A DNA stretch of 64,000 nucleotides from Auanema rhodensis (taxonomy: Eukaryota; Nematoda; Chromadorea; Rhabditida; Rhabditidae), in the NCBI GenBank assembly GCA_964057225.1, contig OZ059894.1:20552476-20616475 (forward strand). Direction: 5' to 3'. Made by a program: the position numbers and the translations under genes. Below are positions 1 through 11,700 of the stretch, piece by piece. The first letter of the stretch is position 1, and every line of letters starts with the position of its first letter. The notes beneath the pieces were generated by a model. It had not been told where the DNA came from. It was given only the letters and a program-made list of their open reading frames with translations, and made no database searches.

Positions 1-2117
1 TGCATTAGTGTATGTTGAGTTTCCATGTACACTCAACATTGCTTCCAAAAACATTTTGACAAAAATTTTTTCGAAACATTTCAAAATAATTCAGCAAAAA
101 GTAGATGTTTTTAGATTCCTTTTTTCAAGGCAAAGACGATGGACAATGTTATTCAACGAAAAAATTAACTCTTCAGGGTGAAAATCGAGGATATAAGTGT
201 GAACTTATATCAGTTGATATCTCGGTGCATTTTTAAGCTAGCGCAAATCTGATAACACAGATCGACGCAGCTTAAAAATCCGCATCGAATGCACTATACT
301 ACATTGAGAAACGCTTAATACAAAAATTAGTTATGATCGTTTGAAAAATGATGCATTAGTGTATGTTGAGTTTCCATGTACACTCAACATTGCTTCCAAA
401 AACATTTTGACAAAAATTTTTTCGAAAAATTTCAAAATAATTTAGCAAAAAGTAGATGTTTTTAGATTCCTATTTTCAAAGTAAAGACGATGGACAATGT
501 TATTCAACGAAAAAATTAACTCTTCAGGGTGAAAATCGAGGATATAAGTGTGAACTTATATCAGTTGATATCTCGGTGCATTTTTAAGCTAGCGCAAATC
601 TGATAACACAGATCGACGCAGCTTAAAAATCCGCATCGAATGCACTATACTACATTGAGAAACGCTTAATACAAAAATTAGTTATGATCGTTTGAAAAAT
701 GATGCATTAGTGTATGTTGAGTTTCCATGTACACTCAACATTGCTTCCAAAAACATTTTGACAAAAATTTTTTCGAAAAATTTCAAAATAATTTAGCAAA
801 AAGTAGATGTTTTTAGATTCCTTCTTTCAAGGCAAAGACGATGGACAATGTTATTCAACGAAAAAAATAATTCTTCAGGGTGAAAATCGAGGATATAAGT
901 GTGAACTTATATCAGTTGATATCTCGGTGCATTTTTAAGCTAGCGCAAATCTGATAACACAGATCGACGCAGCTTAAAAATCCGCATCGAATGCACTATA
1001 CTACATTGAGAAACGCTTAATACAAAAATTAGTTATGATCGTTTGAAAAATGATGCATTAGTGTATGTTGAGTTTCCATGTACACTCAACATTGCTTCCA
1101 AAAACATTTTGACAAAAATTTTTTCGAAAAATTTCAAAATAATTTAGCAAAAAGTAGATGTTTTTAGATTCCTTCTTTCAAGGCAAAGACGATGGACAAT
1201 GTTATTCAACGAAAAAAATAATTCTTCAGGGTGAAAATCGAGGATATAAGTGTGAACTTATATCAGTTGATATCTCGGTGCATTTTTAAGCTAGCGCAAA
1301 TCTGATAACACAGATCGACGCAGCTTAAAAATCCGCATCGAATGCACTATACTACATTGAGAAACGCTTAATACAAAAATTAGTTATGATCGTTTGAAAA
1401 ATGATGCATTAGTGTATGTTGAGTTTCCATGTACACTCAACATTGCTTCCAAAAACATTTTGACAAAAATTTTTTCGAAAAATTTCAAAATAATTTAGCA
1501 AAAAGTAGATGTTTTTAGATTCCTTTTTTCAAGGTAAAGACGATGGACAATGTTATTCAACGAAAAAAATAATTCTTCAGGGTGAAAATCGAGGATATAA
1601 GTGTGAACTTATATCAGTTGATATCTCGGTGCATTTTTAAGCTAGCGCAAATCTGATAACACAGATCGACGCAGCTTAAAAATCCGCATCGAATGCACTA
1701 TACTACATTGAGAAACGCTTAATACAAAAATTAGTTATGATCGTTTGAAAAATGATGCATTAGTGTATGTTGAGTTTCCATGTACACTCAACATTGCTTC
1801 CAAAAACATTTTGACAAAAATTTTTTCGAAAAATTTCAAAATAATTTAGCAAAAAGTAGATGTTTTTAGATTCCTATTTTCAAAGTAAAGACGATGGACA
1901 ATGTTATTCAACGAAAAAATTAACTCTTCAGGGTGAAAATCGAGGATATAAGTGTGAACTTATATCAGTTGATATCTCGGTGCATTTTTAAGCTAGCGCA
2001 AATCTGATAACACAGATCGACGCAGCTTAAAAATCCGCATCGAATGCACTATACTACATTGAGAAACGCTTAATAAAAAAATTAGTTATGATCGTTTGAA
2101 AAATGATGCATTAGTGT

Positions 2118-2145
2118 ATGTTGAGTTTCCATGTACACTCAACAT
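2118..2145. other. Inverted repeat 1: 9-bp arms, 10-nt loop (monomer 12-39)
   Basis: ATGTTGAGT at monomer 12-20 is the perfect reverse complement of ACTCAACAT at 31-39, separated by a 10-base loop that contains GTAC. It is present in essentially every monomer. The few exceptions with an arm change are monomer 168 (58614-58964, GTATGATGAG) and monomers 176 and 183 (GTTGAATTT). Two other rare changes (monomers 154 and 170, CCAGGTA) fall in the loop, leaving the arms intact. It could be a dyad binding site, a cruciform-prone element, or an RNA hairpin if transcribed. No function is shown. Confidence 0.85.
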
Positions 2146-2152
2146 TGCTTCC

Positions 2153-2206
2153 AAAAACATTTTGACAAAAATTTTTTCGAAAAATTTCAAAATAATTTAG
2201 CAAAAA
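2153..2206. other. A/T-tract segment, possibly curved DNA (monomer 47-100)
   Basis: Runs of A or T (A47-51, T54-57, A61-65 with T66-71, A74-78, A83-86, A96-100) follow one another at roughly 8 to 14 bp intervals over about 54 bp. Spaced A-tracts of this kind often bend DNA and are common in satellites; curvature here is inference. The segment is also where many diagnostic substitutions fall (positions 74, 77, 84, 87, 88, 90, 92). In monomer 174 the T run is expanded to eight bases (60785-60792). Confidence 0.55.
2173..2184. other. Palindrome TTTTTCGAAAAA (monomer 67-78)
   Basis: A perfect 12-bp palindrome centred on a CpG. Subfamily changes shorten or break it: A77 to C leaves an 8-bp TTTCGAAA palindrome, A74 to G breaks the centre (TTCGGAAAA), and monomer 160 (55806-56156) turns the central CG to CA. 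A separate GTTTTTCG form (monomers 21, 28, 30, 42) changes the left flank but keeps the palindrome. Because major subfamilies destroy it, a strict requirement is unlikely. Confidence 0.6.
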
Positions 2207-2295
2207 GTAGATGTTTTTAGATTCCTTTTTTCAAGGTAAAGACGATGGACAATGTTATTCAACGAAAAAATTAACTCTTCAGGGTGAAAATCGAG

Positions 2296-2317
2296 GATAT
2301 AAGTGTGAACTTATATC
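2296..2317. other. Inverted repeat 2: 9-bp arms, 4-nt loop (monomer 190-211)
   Basis: GATATAAGT at 190-198 and ACTTATATC at 203-211 are perfect reverse complements around the loop GTGA, a compact hairpin geometry. It is intact in most monomers. Type a monomers (A196 to T) and type c monomers (A207 to T) each carry one uncompensated mismatch. Monomer 49 has ACGTATATC, and monomer 112 loses two bases from the right arm (near 39165). With no compensatory changes, there is no evidence for selected RNA pairing. Confidence 0.8.
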
Positions 2318-2330
2318 AGTTGATATCTCG

Positions 2331-2400
2331 GTGCATTTTTAAGCTAGCGCAAATCTGATAACACAGATCGACGCAGCTTAAAAATCCGCATCGAATGCAC
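2331..2400. other. Compound 70-bp dyad (monomer 225-294)
   Basis: Three nested complementary pairs share one axis. The core is ATTTTTAAGCT (229-239) against AGCTTAAAAAT (269-279), 11 of 11 matched, extended inward by GCG (241-243) against CGC (266-268) with A240 bulged. Inside it, ATCTG (247-251) pairs with CAGAT (258-262). Outside, GTGCATT (225-231) matches AATGCAC (288-294), leaving CCGCATCG as a bulge on the right arm; it overlaps the core arm at 229-231, so both cannot form fully at once. The most variable base of this region, 257 (A, C or T), lies in the terminal loop, and when it is T the inner stem gains a pair. Type d monomers (G260 to A) lose one inner pair; type c (C294 to T) and the A289T form weaken the outer pair. 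Confidence 0.8.
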
Positions 2401-2808
2401 TATACTACATTGAGAAACGCTTAATACAAAAATTAGTTATGATCGTTTGAAAAATGATGCATTAGTGTATGTTGAGTTTCCATGTACACTCAACATTGCT
2501 TCCAAAAACATTTTGACAAAAATTTTTTCGAAAAATTTCAAAATAATTTAGCAAAAAGTAGATGTTTTTAGATTCCTATTTTCAAAGTAAAGACGATGGA
2601 CAATGTTATTCAACGAAAAAATTAACTCTTCAGGGTGAAAATCGAGGATATAAGTGTGAACTTATATCAGTTGATATCTCGGTGCATTTTTAAGCTAGCG
2701 CAAATCTGATAACACAGATCGACGCAGCTTAAAAATCCGCATCGAATGCACTATACTACATTGAGAAACGCTTAATAAAAAAATTAGTTATGATCGTTTG
2801 AAAAATGA

Positions 2809-4914
2809 TGCATTAGTGTATGTTGAGTTTCCATGTACACTCAACATTGCTTCCAAAAACATTTTGACAAAAATTTTTTCGAAAAATTTCAAAATAATTT
2901 AGCAAAAAGTAGATGTTTTTAGATTCCTTCTTTCAAGGCAAAGACGATGGACAATGTTATTCAACGAAAAAAATAATTCTTCAGGGTGAAAATCGAGGAT
3001 ATAAGTGTGAACTTATATCAGTTGATATCTCGGTGCATTTTTAAGCTAGCGCAAATCTGATAACACAGATCGACGCAGCTTAAAAATCCGCATCGAATGC
3101 ACTATACTACATTGAGAAACGCTTAATACAAAAATTAGTTATGATCGTTTGAAAAATGATGCATTAGTGTATGTTGAGTTTCCATGTACACTCAACATTG
3201 CTTCCAAAAACATTTTGACAAAAATTTTTTCGAAAAATTTCAAAATAATTTAGCAAAAAGTAGATGTTTTTAGATTCCTTTTTTCAAGGCAAAGACGATG
3301 GACAATGTTATTCAACGAAAAAAATAATTCTTCAGGGTGAAAATCGAGGATATAAGTGTGAACTTATATCAGTTGATATCTCGGTGCATTTTTAAGCTAG
3401 CGCAAATCTGATAACCCAGATCGACGCAGCTTAAAAATCCGCATCGAATGCACTGTACTACATTGAGAAACGCTTAATACAAAAATTAGTTATGATCGTT
3501 TGAAAAATGATGCATTAGTGTATGTTGAGTTTCCATGTACACTCAACATTGCTTCCAAAAACATTTTGACAAAAATTTTTTCGAAAAATTTCAAAACAAT
3601 TTAGCAAAAAGTAGATGTTTTTAGATTCCTTTTTTCAAGGTAAAGACGATGGACAATGTTATTCAACGAAAAAATTAACTCTTCAGGGTGAAAATCGAGG
3701 ATATAAGTGTGAACTTATATCAGTTGATATCTCGGTGCATTTTTAAGCTAGCGCAAATCTGATAACACAGATCGACGCAGCTTAAAAATCCGCATCGAAT
3801 GCACTATACTACATTGAGAAACGCTTAATACAAAAATTAGTTATGATCGTTTGAAAAATGATGCATTAGTGTATGTTGAGTTTCCATGTACACTCAACAT
3901 TGCTTCCAAAAACATTTTGACAAAAATTTTTTCGAAACATTTCAAAATAATTCAGCAAAAAGTAGATGTTTTTAGATTCCTTTTTTCAAGGCAAAGACGA
4001 TGGACAATGTTATTCAACGAAAAAATTAACTCTTCAGGGTGAAAATCGAGGATATAAGTGTGAACTTATATCAGTTGATATCTCGGTGCATTTTTAAGCT
4101 AGCGCAAATCTGATAACACAGATCGACGCAGCTTAAAAATCCGCATCGAATGCACTATACTACATTGAGAAACGCTTAATACAAAAATTAGTTATGATCG
4201 TTTGAAAAATGATGCATTAGTGTATGTTGAGTTTCCATGTACACTCAACATTGCTTCCAAAAACATTTTGACAAAAATTTTTTCGAAAAATTTCAAAATA
4301 ATTTAGCAAAAAGTATATGTTTTTAGATTCCTTTTTTCAAGGCAAAGAGGATGGACAATGTTATTCAACGAAAAAAATAATTCTTCTGGGTGAAAATCGA
4401 GGATATAAGTGTGAACTTATATCAGTTGATATCTCGGTGCATTTTTAAGCTAGCGCAAATCTGATAACCCAGATCGACGCAGCTTAAAAATCCGCATCGA
4501 ATGCACTGTACTACATTGAGAAACGCTCAATACAAAAATTAGTTATGATCGTTTGAAAAATGATGCATTAGTGTATGTTGAGTTTCCATGTACACTCAAC
4601 ATTGCTTCCAAAAACATTTTGACAAAAATTTTTTCGAAAAATTTCAAAATAATTTAGCAAAAAGTAGATGTTTTTAGATTCCTTTTTTCAAGGTAAAGAC
4701 GATGGACAACGTTATTCAACGAAAAAAATAACTCTTCAGGGTGAAAATCGAGGATATAAGTGTGAACTTATATCAGTTGATATCTCGGTGCATTTTTAAG
4801 CTAGCGCAAATCTGATAACACAGATCGACGCAGCTTAAAAATCCGCATCGAATGCACTATACTACATTGAGAAACGCTTAATAAAAAAATTAGTTATGAT
4901 CGTTTGAAAAATGA
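2809..4914. repeat. 6-monomer HOR, copy 1 (monomers 9-14)
   Basis: Order of types: C122/A165; A165 with C257/G296; C87/T131; C77 with C92; T104 with G137, C257 and C316; C147 with A165/C169. The same order recurs immediately in 4915-7020. Differences I can see between the copies are three substitutions: monomer 13 has TTCTGGG where 19 has TTCAGGG, monomer 14 ends in ATAAAAAAA where 20 has ATACAAAA, and monomer 18 has CTATACTATATT. Such near identity over 2106 bp indicates a recent unequal exchange. Confidence 0.88.
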
Positions 4915-7020
4915 TGCATTAGTGTATGTTGAGTTTCCATGTACACTCAACATTGCTTCCAAAAACATTTTGACAAAAATTTTTTCGAAAAATTTCAAAA
5001 TAATTTAGCAAAAAGTAGATGTTTTTAGATTCCTTCTTTCAAGGCAAAGACGATGGACAATGTTATTCAACGAAAAAAATAATTCTTCAGGGTGAAAATC
5101 GAGGATATAAGTGTGAACTTATATCAGTTGATATCTCGGTGCATTTTTAAGCTAGCGCAAATCTGATAACACAGATCGACGCAGCTTAAAAATCCGCATC
5201 GAATGCACTATACTACATTGAGAAACGCTTAATACAAAAATTAGTTATGATCGTTTGAAAAATGATGCATTAGTGTATGTTGAGTTTCCATGTACACTCA
5301 ACATTGCTTCCAAAAACATTTTGACAAAAATTTTTTCGAAAAATTTCAAAATAATTTAGCAAAAAGTAGATGTTTTTAGATTCCTTTTTTCAAGGCAAAG
5401 ACGATGGACAATGTTATTCAACGAAAAAAATAATTCTTCAGGGTGAAAATCGAGGATATAAGTGTGAACTTATATCAGTTGATATCTCGGTGCATTTTTA
5501 AGCTAGCGCAAATCTGATAACCCAGATCGACGCAGCTTAAAAATCCGCATCGAATGCACTGTACTACATTGAGAAACGCTTAATACAAAAATTAGTTATG
5601 ATCGTTTGAAAAATGATGCATTAGTGTATGTTGAGTTTCCATGTACACTCAACATTGCTTCCAAAAACATTTTGACAAAAATTTTTTCGAAAAATTTCAA
5701 AACAATTTAGCAAAAAGTAGATGTTTTTAGATTCCTTTTTTCAAGGTAAAGACGATGGACAATGTTATTCAACGAAAAAATTAACTCTTCAGGGTGAAAA
5801 TCGAGGATATAAGTGTGAACTTATATCAGTTGATATCTCGGTGCATTTTTAAGCTAGCGCAAATCTGATAACACAGATCGACGCAGCTTAAAAATCCGCA
5901 TCGAATGCACTATACTACATTGAGAAACGCTTAATACAAAAATTAGTTATGATCGTTTGAAAAATGATGCATTAGTGTATGTTGAGTTTCCATGTACACT
6001 CAACATTGCTTCCAAAAACATTTTGACAAAAATTTTTTCGAAACATTTCAAAATAATTCAGCAAAAAGTAGATGTTTTTAGATTCCTTTTTTCAAGGCAA
6101 AGACGATGGACAATGTTATTCAACGAAAAAATTAACTCTTCAGGGTGAAAATCGAGGATATAAGTGTGAACTTATATCAGTTGATATCTCGGTGCATTTT
6201 TAAGCTAGCGCAAATCTGATAACACAGATCGACGCAGCTTAAAAATCCGCATCGAATGCACTATACTATATTGAGAAACGCTTAATACAAAAATTAGTTA
6301 TGATCGTTTGAAAAATGATGCATTAGTGTATGTTGAGTTTCCATGTACACTCAACATTGCTTCCAAAAACATTTTGACAAAAATTTTTTCGAAAAATTTC
6401 AAAATAATTTAGCAAAAAGTATATGTTTTTAGATTCCTTTTTTCAAGGCAAAGAGGATGGACAATGTTATTCAACGAAAAAAATAATTCTTCAGGGTGAA
6501 AATCGAGGATATAAGTGTGAACTTATATCAGTTGATATCTCGGTGCATTTTTAAGCTAGCGCAAATCTGATAACCCAGATCGACGCAGCTTAAAAATCCG
6601 CATCGAATGCACTGTACTACATTGAGAAACGCTCAATACAAAAATTAGTTATGATCGTTTGAAAAATGATGCATTAGTGTATGTTGAGTTTCCATGTACA
6701 CTCAACATTGCTTCCAAAAACATTTTGACAAAAATTTTTTCGAAAAATTTCAAAATAATTTAGCAAAAAGTAGATGTTTTTAGATTCCTTTTTTCAAGGT
6801 AAAGACGATGGACAACGTTATTCAACGAAAAAAATAACTCTTCAGGGTGAAAATCGAGGATATAAGTGTGAACTTATATCAGTTGATATCTCGGTGCATT
6901 TTTAAGCTAGCGCAAATCTGATAACACAGATCGACGCAGCTTAAAAATCCGCATCGAATGCACTATACTACATTGAGAAACGCTTAATACAAAAATTAGT
7001 TATGATCGTTTGAAAAATGA
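4915..7020. repeat. 6-monomer HOR, copy 2 (monomers 15-20)
   Basis: A near-exact repeat of 2809-4914, displaced by 2106 bp (six monomers). Its last two monomers (19 and 20, from 6319) also serve as the first two members of the 7-monomer repeat that follows, so the two higher-order families are joined through a shared monomer pair rather than by a clean boundary. Confidence 0.88.
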
Positions 7021-8775
7021 TGCATTAGTGTATGTTGAGTTTCCATGTACACTCAACATTGCTTCCAAAAACATTTTGACAAAAAGTTTTTCGAAAAATT
7101 TCAAAACAATTTAGCAAAAAGTAGATGTTTTTAGATTCCTTTTTTCAAGGTAAAGACGATGGACAATGTTATTCAACGAAAAAATTAACTCTTCAGGGTG
7201 AAAATCGAGGATATAAGTGTGAACTTATATCAGTTGATATCTCGGTGCATTTTTAAGCTAGCGCAAATCTGATAACTCAGATCGACGCAGCTTAAAAATC
7301 CGCATCGAATGCACTGTACTACATTGAGAAACGCTTAATACAAAAATTAGTTATGATCGTTTGAAAAATGATGCATTAGTGTATGTTGAGTTTCCATGTA
7401 CACTCAACATTGCTTCCAAAAACATTTTGACAAAAATTTTTTCGAAAAATTTCAAAATAATTTAGCAAAAAGTAGATGTTTTTAGATTCCTTTTTTCAAG
7501 GCAAAGACGATGGACAATGTTATTCAACGAAAAAAATAATTCTTCAGGGTGAAAATCGAGGATATAAGTGTGAACTTATATCAGTTGATATCTCGGTGCA
7601 TTTTTAAGCTAGCGCAAATCTGATAACCCAGATCGACGCAGCTTAAAAATCCGCATCGAATGCACTGTACTACATTGAGAAACGATCAATACAAAAATTA
7701 GTTATGATCGTTTGAAAAATGATGCATTAGTGTATGTTGAGTTTCCATGTACACTCAACATTGCTTCCAAAAACATTTTGACAAAAATTTTTTCGAAAAA
7801 TTTCAAAATAATTTAGCAAAAAGTAGATGTTTTTAGATTCCTTTTTTCAAGGTAAAGACGATGGACAATGTTATTCAACGAAAAAATCAACTCTTCAGGG
7901 TGAAAATCGAGGATATAAGTGTGAACTTATATCAGTTGATATCTCGGTGCATTTTTAAGCTAGCGCAAATCTGATAACACAGATCGACGCAGCTTAAAAA
8001 TCCGCATCGAATGCACTATACTACATTGAGAAACGCTTAATACAAAAATTAGTTATGATCGTTTGAAAAATGATGCATTAGTGTATGTTGAGTTTCCATG
8101 TACACTCAACATTGCTTCCAAAAACATTTTGACAAAAATTTTTTCGAAAAATTTCAAAACAATTTAGCAGAAAGTAGATGTTTTTAGATTCCTTTTTTCA
8201 AGGTAAAGACGATGGACAATGTTATTCAAGGAAAAAATTAACTCTTCAGGGTGAAAATCGAGGATATAAGTGTGAACTTATATCAGTTGATATCTCGGTG
8301 CATTTTTAAGCTAGCGCAAATCTGATAACTCAGATCGACGCAGCTTAAAAATCCGCATCGAATGCACTGTACTACATTAAGAAACGCTTAATACAAAAAT
8401 TAGTTATGATCGTTTGAAAAATGATGCATTAGTGTATGTTGAGTTTCCATGTACACTCAACATTGCTTCCAAAAACATTTTGACAAAAATTTTTTCGAAA
8501 AATTTCAAAACAATTTAGCAGAAAGTAGATGTTTTTAGATTCCTTTTTTCAAGGTAAAGACGATGGACAATGTTATTCAACGAAAAAATTAACTCTTCAG
8601 GGTGAAAATCGAGGATATAAGTGTGAACTTATATCAGTTGATATCTCGGTGCATTTTTAAGCTAGCGCAAATCTGATAACTCAGATCGACGCAGCTTAAA
8701 AATCCGCATCGAATGCACTGTACTACATTGAGAAACGCTTAATACAAAAATTAGTTATGATCGTTTGAAAAATGA
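6319..8775. repeat. 7-monomer HOR, copy 1 (monomers 19-25)
   Basis: Order: T104/G137/C316 monomer; C147 monomer; GTTTTTCG with T257/G296; C257/G296 with GATCAA at 313-318; C166 monomer; C87 with GCAGAA, T257 and A306; C87 with GCAGAA and T257. Each member has a distinct partner in the next copy. Monomer 24 has a private ATTCAAGG change. Confidence 0.85.
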
Positions 8776-11700
8776 TGCATTAGTGTATGTTGAGTTTCCA
8801 TGTACACTCAACATTGCTTCCAAAAACATTTTGACAAAAATTTTTTCGAAAAATTTCAAAATAATTTAGCAAGAAGTATATGTTTTTAGATTCCTTTTTT
8901 CAAGGCAAAGAGGATGGACAATGTTATTCAACGAAAAAAATAATTCTTCAGGGTGAAAATCGAGGATATAAGTGTGAACTTATATCAGTTGATATCTCGG
9001 TGCATTTTTAAGCTAGCGCAAATCTGATAACCCAGATCGACGCAGCTTAAAAATCCGCATCGAATGCACTGTACTACATTGAGAAACGCTCAATACAAAA
9101 ATTAGTTATGATCGTTTGAAAAATGATGCATTAGTGTATGTTGAGTTTCCATGTACACTCAACATTGCTTCCAAAAACATTTTGACAAAAATTTTTTCGA
9201 AAAATTTCAAAATAATTTAGCAAAAAGTAGATGTTTTTAGATTCCTTTTTTCAAGGTAAAGACGATGGACAACGTTATTCAACGAAAAAAATAACTCTTC
9301 AGGGTGAAAATCGAGGATATAAGTGTGAACTTATATCAGTTGATATCTCGGTGCATTTTTAAGCTAGCGCAAATCTGATAACACAGATCGACGCAGCTTA
9401 AAAATCCGCATCGAATGCACTATACTACATTGAGAAACGCTTAATACAAAAATTAGTTATGATCGTTTGAAAAATGATGCATTAGTGTATGTTGAGTTTC
9501 CATGTACACTCAACATTGCTTCCAAAAACATTTTGACAAAAAGTTTTTCGAAAAATTTCAAAACAATTTAGCAAAAAGTAGATGTTTTTGATTCCTTTTT
9601 TCAAGGTAAAGACGATGGACAATGTTATTCAACGAAAAAATTAACTCTTCAGGGTGAAAATCGAGGATATAAGTGTGAACTTATATCAGTTGATATCTCG
9701 GTGCATTTTTAAGCTAGCGCAAATCTGATAACTCAGATCGACGCAGCTTAAAAATCCGCATCGAATGCACTGTACTACATTGAGAAACGCTTAATACAAA
9801 AATTAGTTATGATCGTTTGAAAAATGATGCATTAGTGTATGTTGAGTTTCCATGTACACTCAACATTGCTTCCAAAAACATTTTGACAAAAATTTTTTCG
9901 AAAAATTTCAAAATAATTTAGCAAAAAGTAGATGTTTTCAGATTCCTTTTTTCAAGGTAAAGACGATGGACAACGTTATTCAACGAAAAAAATAACTCTT
10001 CAGGGTGAAAATCGAGGATATAAGTGTGAACTTATATCAGTGGATATCTCGGTGCATTTTTAAGCTAGCGCAAATCTGATAACACAGATCGACGCAGCTT
10101 AAAAATCCGCATCGAATGCACTATACTACATTGAGAAACGCTTAATACAAAAATTAGTTATGATCGTTTGAAAAATGATGCATTAGTGTATGTTGAGTTT
10201 CCATGTACACTCAACATTGCTTCCAAAAACATTTTGACAAAAAGTTTTTCGAAAAATTTCAAAACAATTTAGCAAAAAGTAGATGTTTTTAGATTCCTTT
10301 TTTCAAGGTAAAGACGATGGACAATGTTATTCAACGAAAAAATTAACTCTTCAGGGTTAAAATCGAGGATATAAGTGTGAACTTATATCAGTTGATATCT
10401 CGGTGCATTTTTAAGCTAGCGCAAATCTGATAACTCAGATCGACGCAGCTTAAAAATCCGCATCGAATGCACTGTACTACATTGAGAAACGCTTAATACA
10501 AAAATTAGTTATGATCGTTTGAAAAATGATGCATTAGTGTATGTTGAGTTTCCATGTACACTCAACATTGCTTCCAAAAACATTTTGACAAAAATTTTTT
10601 CGAAAAATTTCAAAATAATTTAGCAAAAAGTAGATGTTTTTAGATTCCTTTTTTCAAGGCAAAGACGATGGACAATGTTATTCAACGAAAAAAATAATTC
10701 TTCAGGGTGAAAATCGAGGATATAAGTGTGAACTTATATCAGTTGATATCTCGGTGCATTTTTAAGCTAGCGCAAATCTGATAACCCAGATCGACGCAGC
10801 TTAAAAATCCGCATCGAATGCACTGTACTACATTGAGAAACGATCAATACAAAAATTAGTTATGATCGTTTGAAAAATGATGCATTAGTGTATGTTGAGT
10901 TTCCATGTACACTCAACATTGCTTCCAAAAACATTTTGACAAAAATTTTTTCGAAAAATTTCAAAATAATTTAGCAAAAAGTAGATGTTTTTAGATTCCT
11001 TTTTTCAAGGTAAAGACGATGGACAATGTTATTCAACGAAAAAATCAACTCTTCAGGGTGAAAATCGAGGATATAAGTGTGAACTTATATCAGTTGATAT
11101 CTCGGTGCATTTTTAAGCTAGCGCAAATCTGATAACACAGATCGACGCAGCTTAAAAATCCGCATCGAATGCACTATACTACATTGAGAAACGCTTAATA
11201 CAAAAATTAGTTATGATCGTTTGAAAAATGATGCATTAGTGTATGTTGAGTTTCCATGTACACTCAACATTGCTTCCAAAAACATTTTGACAAAAATTTT
11301 TTCGAAAAATTTCAAAACAATTTAGCAGAAAGTAGATGTTTTTAGATTCCTTTTTTCAAGGTAAAGACGATGGACAATGTTATTCAACGAAAAAATTAAC
11401 TCTTCAGGGTGAAAATCGAGGATATAAGTGTGAACTTATATCAGTTGATATCTCGGTGCATTTTTAAGCTAGCGCAAATCTGATAACTCAGATCGACGCA
11501 GCTTAAAAATCCGCATCGAATGCACTGTACTACATTAAGAAACGCTTAATACAAAAATTAGTTATGATCGTTTGAGAAATGATGCATTAGTGTATGTTGA
11601 GTTTCCATGTACACTCAACATTGCTTCCAAAAACATTTTGACAAAAATTTTTTCGAAAAATTTCAAAACAATTTAGCAGAAAGTAGATGTTTTTAGATTC

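Larger units (their letters stand above)
2107..2457. repeat. Reference (consensus-like) monomer, number 7
   Basis: This copy carries the most common base at nearly every variable site and serves as the coordinate reference. Main variable positions in the array: 74 A/G, 77 A/C, 84 A/G/T, 87 T/C, 90 T/A, 92 T/C, 104 G/T, 118 C/T, 119 C/T, 121 T/A, 122 T/C, 126 C/T, 131 T/C, 132 A/G, 137 C/G, 147 T/C, 165 T/A, 166 T/C, 169 C/T, 176 G/C, 185 T/G, 196 A/T, 207 A/T, 257 A/C/T, 260 G/A, 294 C/T, 296 A/G, 306 G/A, 311 A/C, 316 T/C. The monomer has 12 CpG and one GCTAGC site at 237-242. The length, 351 bp, is about two nucleosome repeats, but I see no internal half-length duplication. Confidence 0.9.
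1..2808. repeat. Monomers 1-8, irregular, no complete HOR
   Basis: Monomer 1 has C77 and C92 and is the same type as monomers 12 and 18. Monomers 2, 6 and 8 share a CCTATTTTCAAAG form (A121, A129) found nowhere else in the window. Monomers 3 and 4 share C122 with A165/T169. Monomer 5 has T131 with A165. Monomer 7 is consensus-like. Monomers 6 and 8 also share ATAAAAAAA at 319-327. The 6-7-8 run looks like a local two-monomer duplication. The left array edge is not reached. Confidence 0.8.

Noticed and set aside
2331-2400. Hammerhead ribozyme, as found in some animal satellites
   Set aside because: CTGATAA near 249-255 resembles CUGANGA but lacks the required G, and the GAAA at 308-311 is not placed by stems that complete the three-way fold. 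No TCATCAG motif is seen for the other strand.
2107-2457. CENP-B box
   Set aside because: TTCG occurs at monomer 70-73 and CGAA in TTCAACGAA at 157-160, but neither is followed or preceded by the CGGG half required by NTTCGNNNNANNCGGGN on either strand.
2107-2457. Internal dimer: 351 bp as two diverged half units
   Set aside because: Comparing the two halves by eye shows only short shared words (TGCATT, AATTT) and no collinear similarity.
3851-4042. 63-codon open frame in monomer 12
   Set aside because: It starts at TTG in the tail of monomer 11 and is open only because T92 is C, removing a TAG present in most monomers. There is no ribosome binding context, no recognisable domain, and the frame is part of the repeat.
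5957-6148. Identical 63-codon open frame in monomer 18
   Set aside because: It is the same accidental frame, copied with the 6-monomer HOR 2106 bp away. Identity reflects satellite duplication, not protein conservation. Monomer 1 has the same variant but its start lies outside the window.
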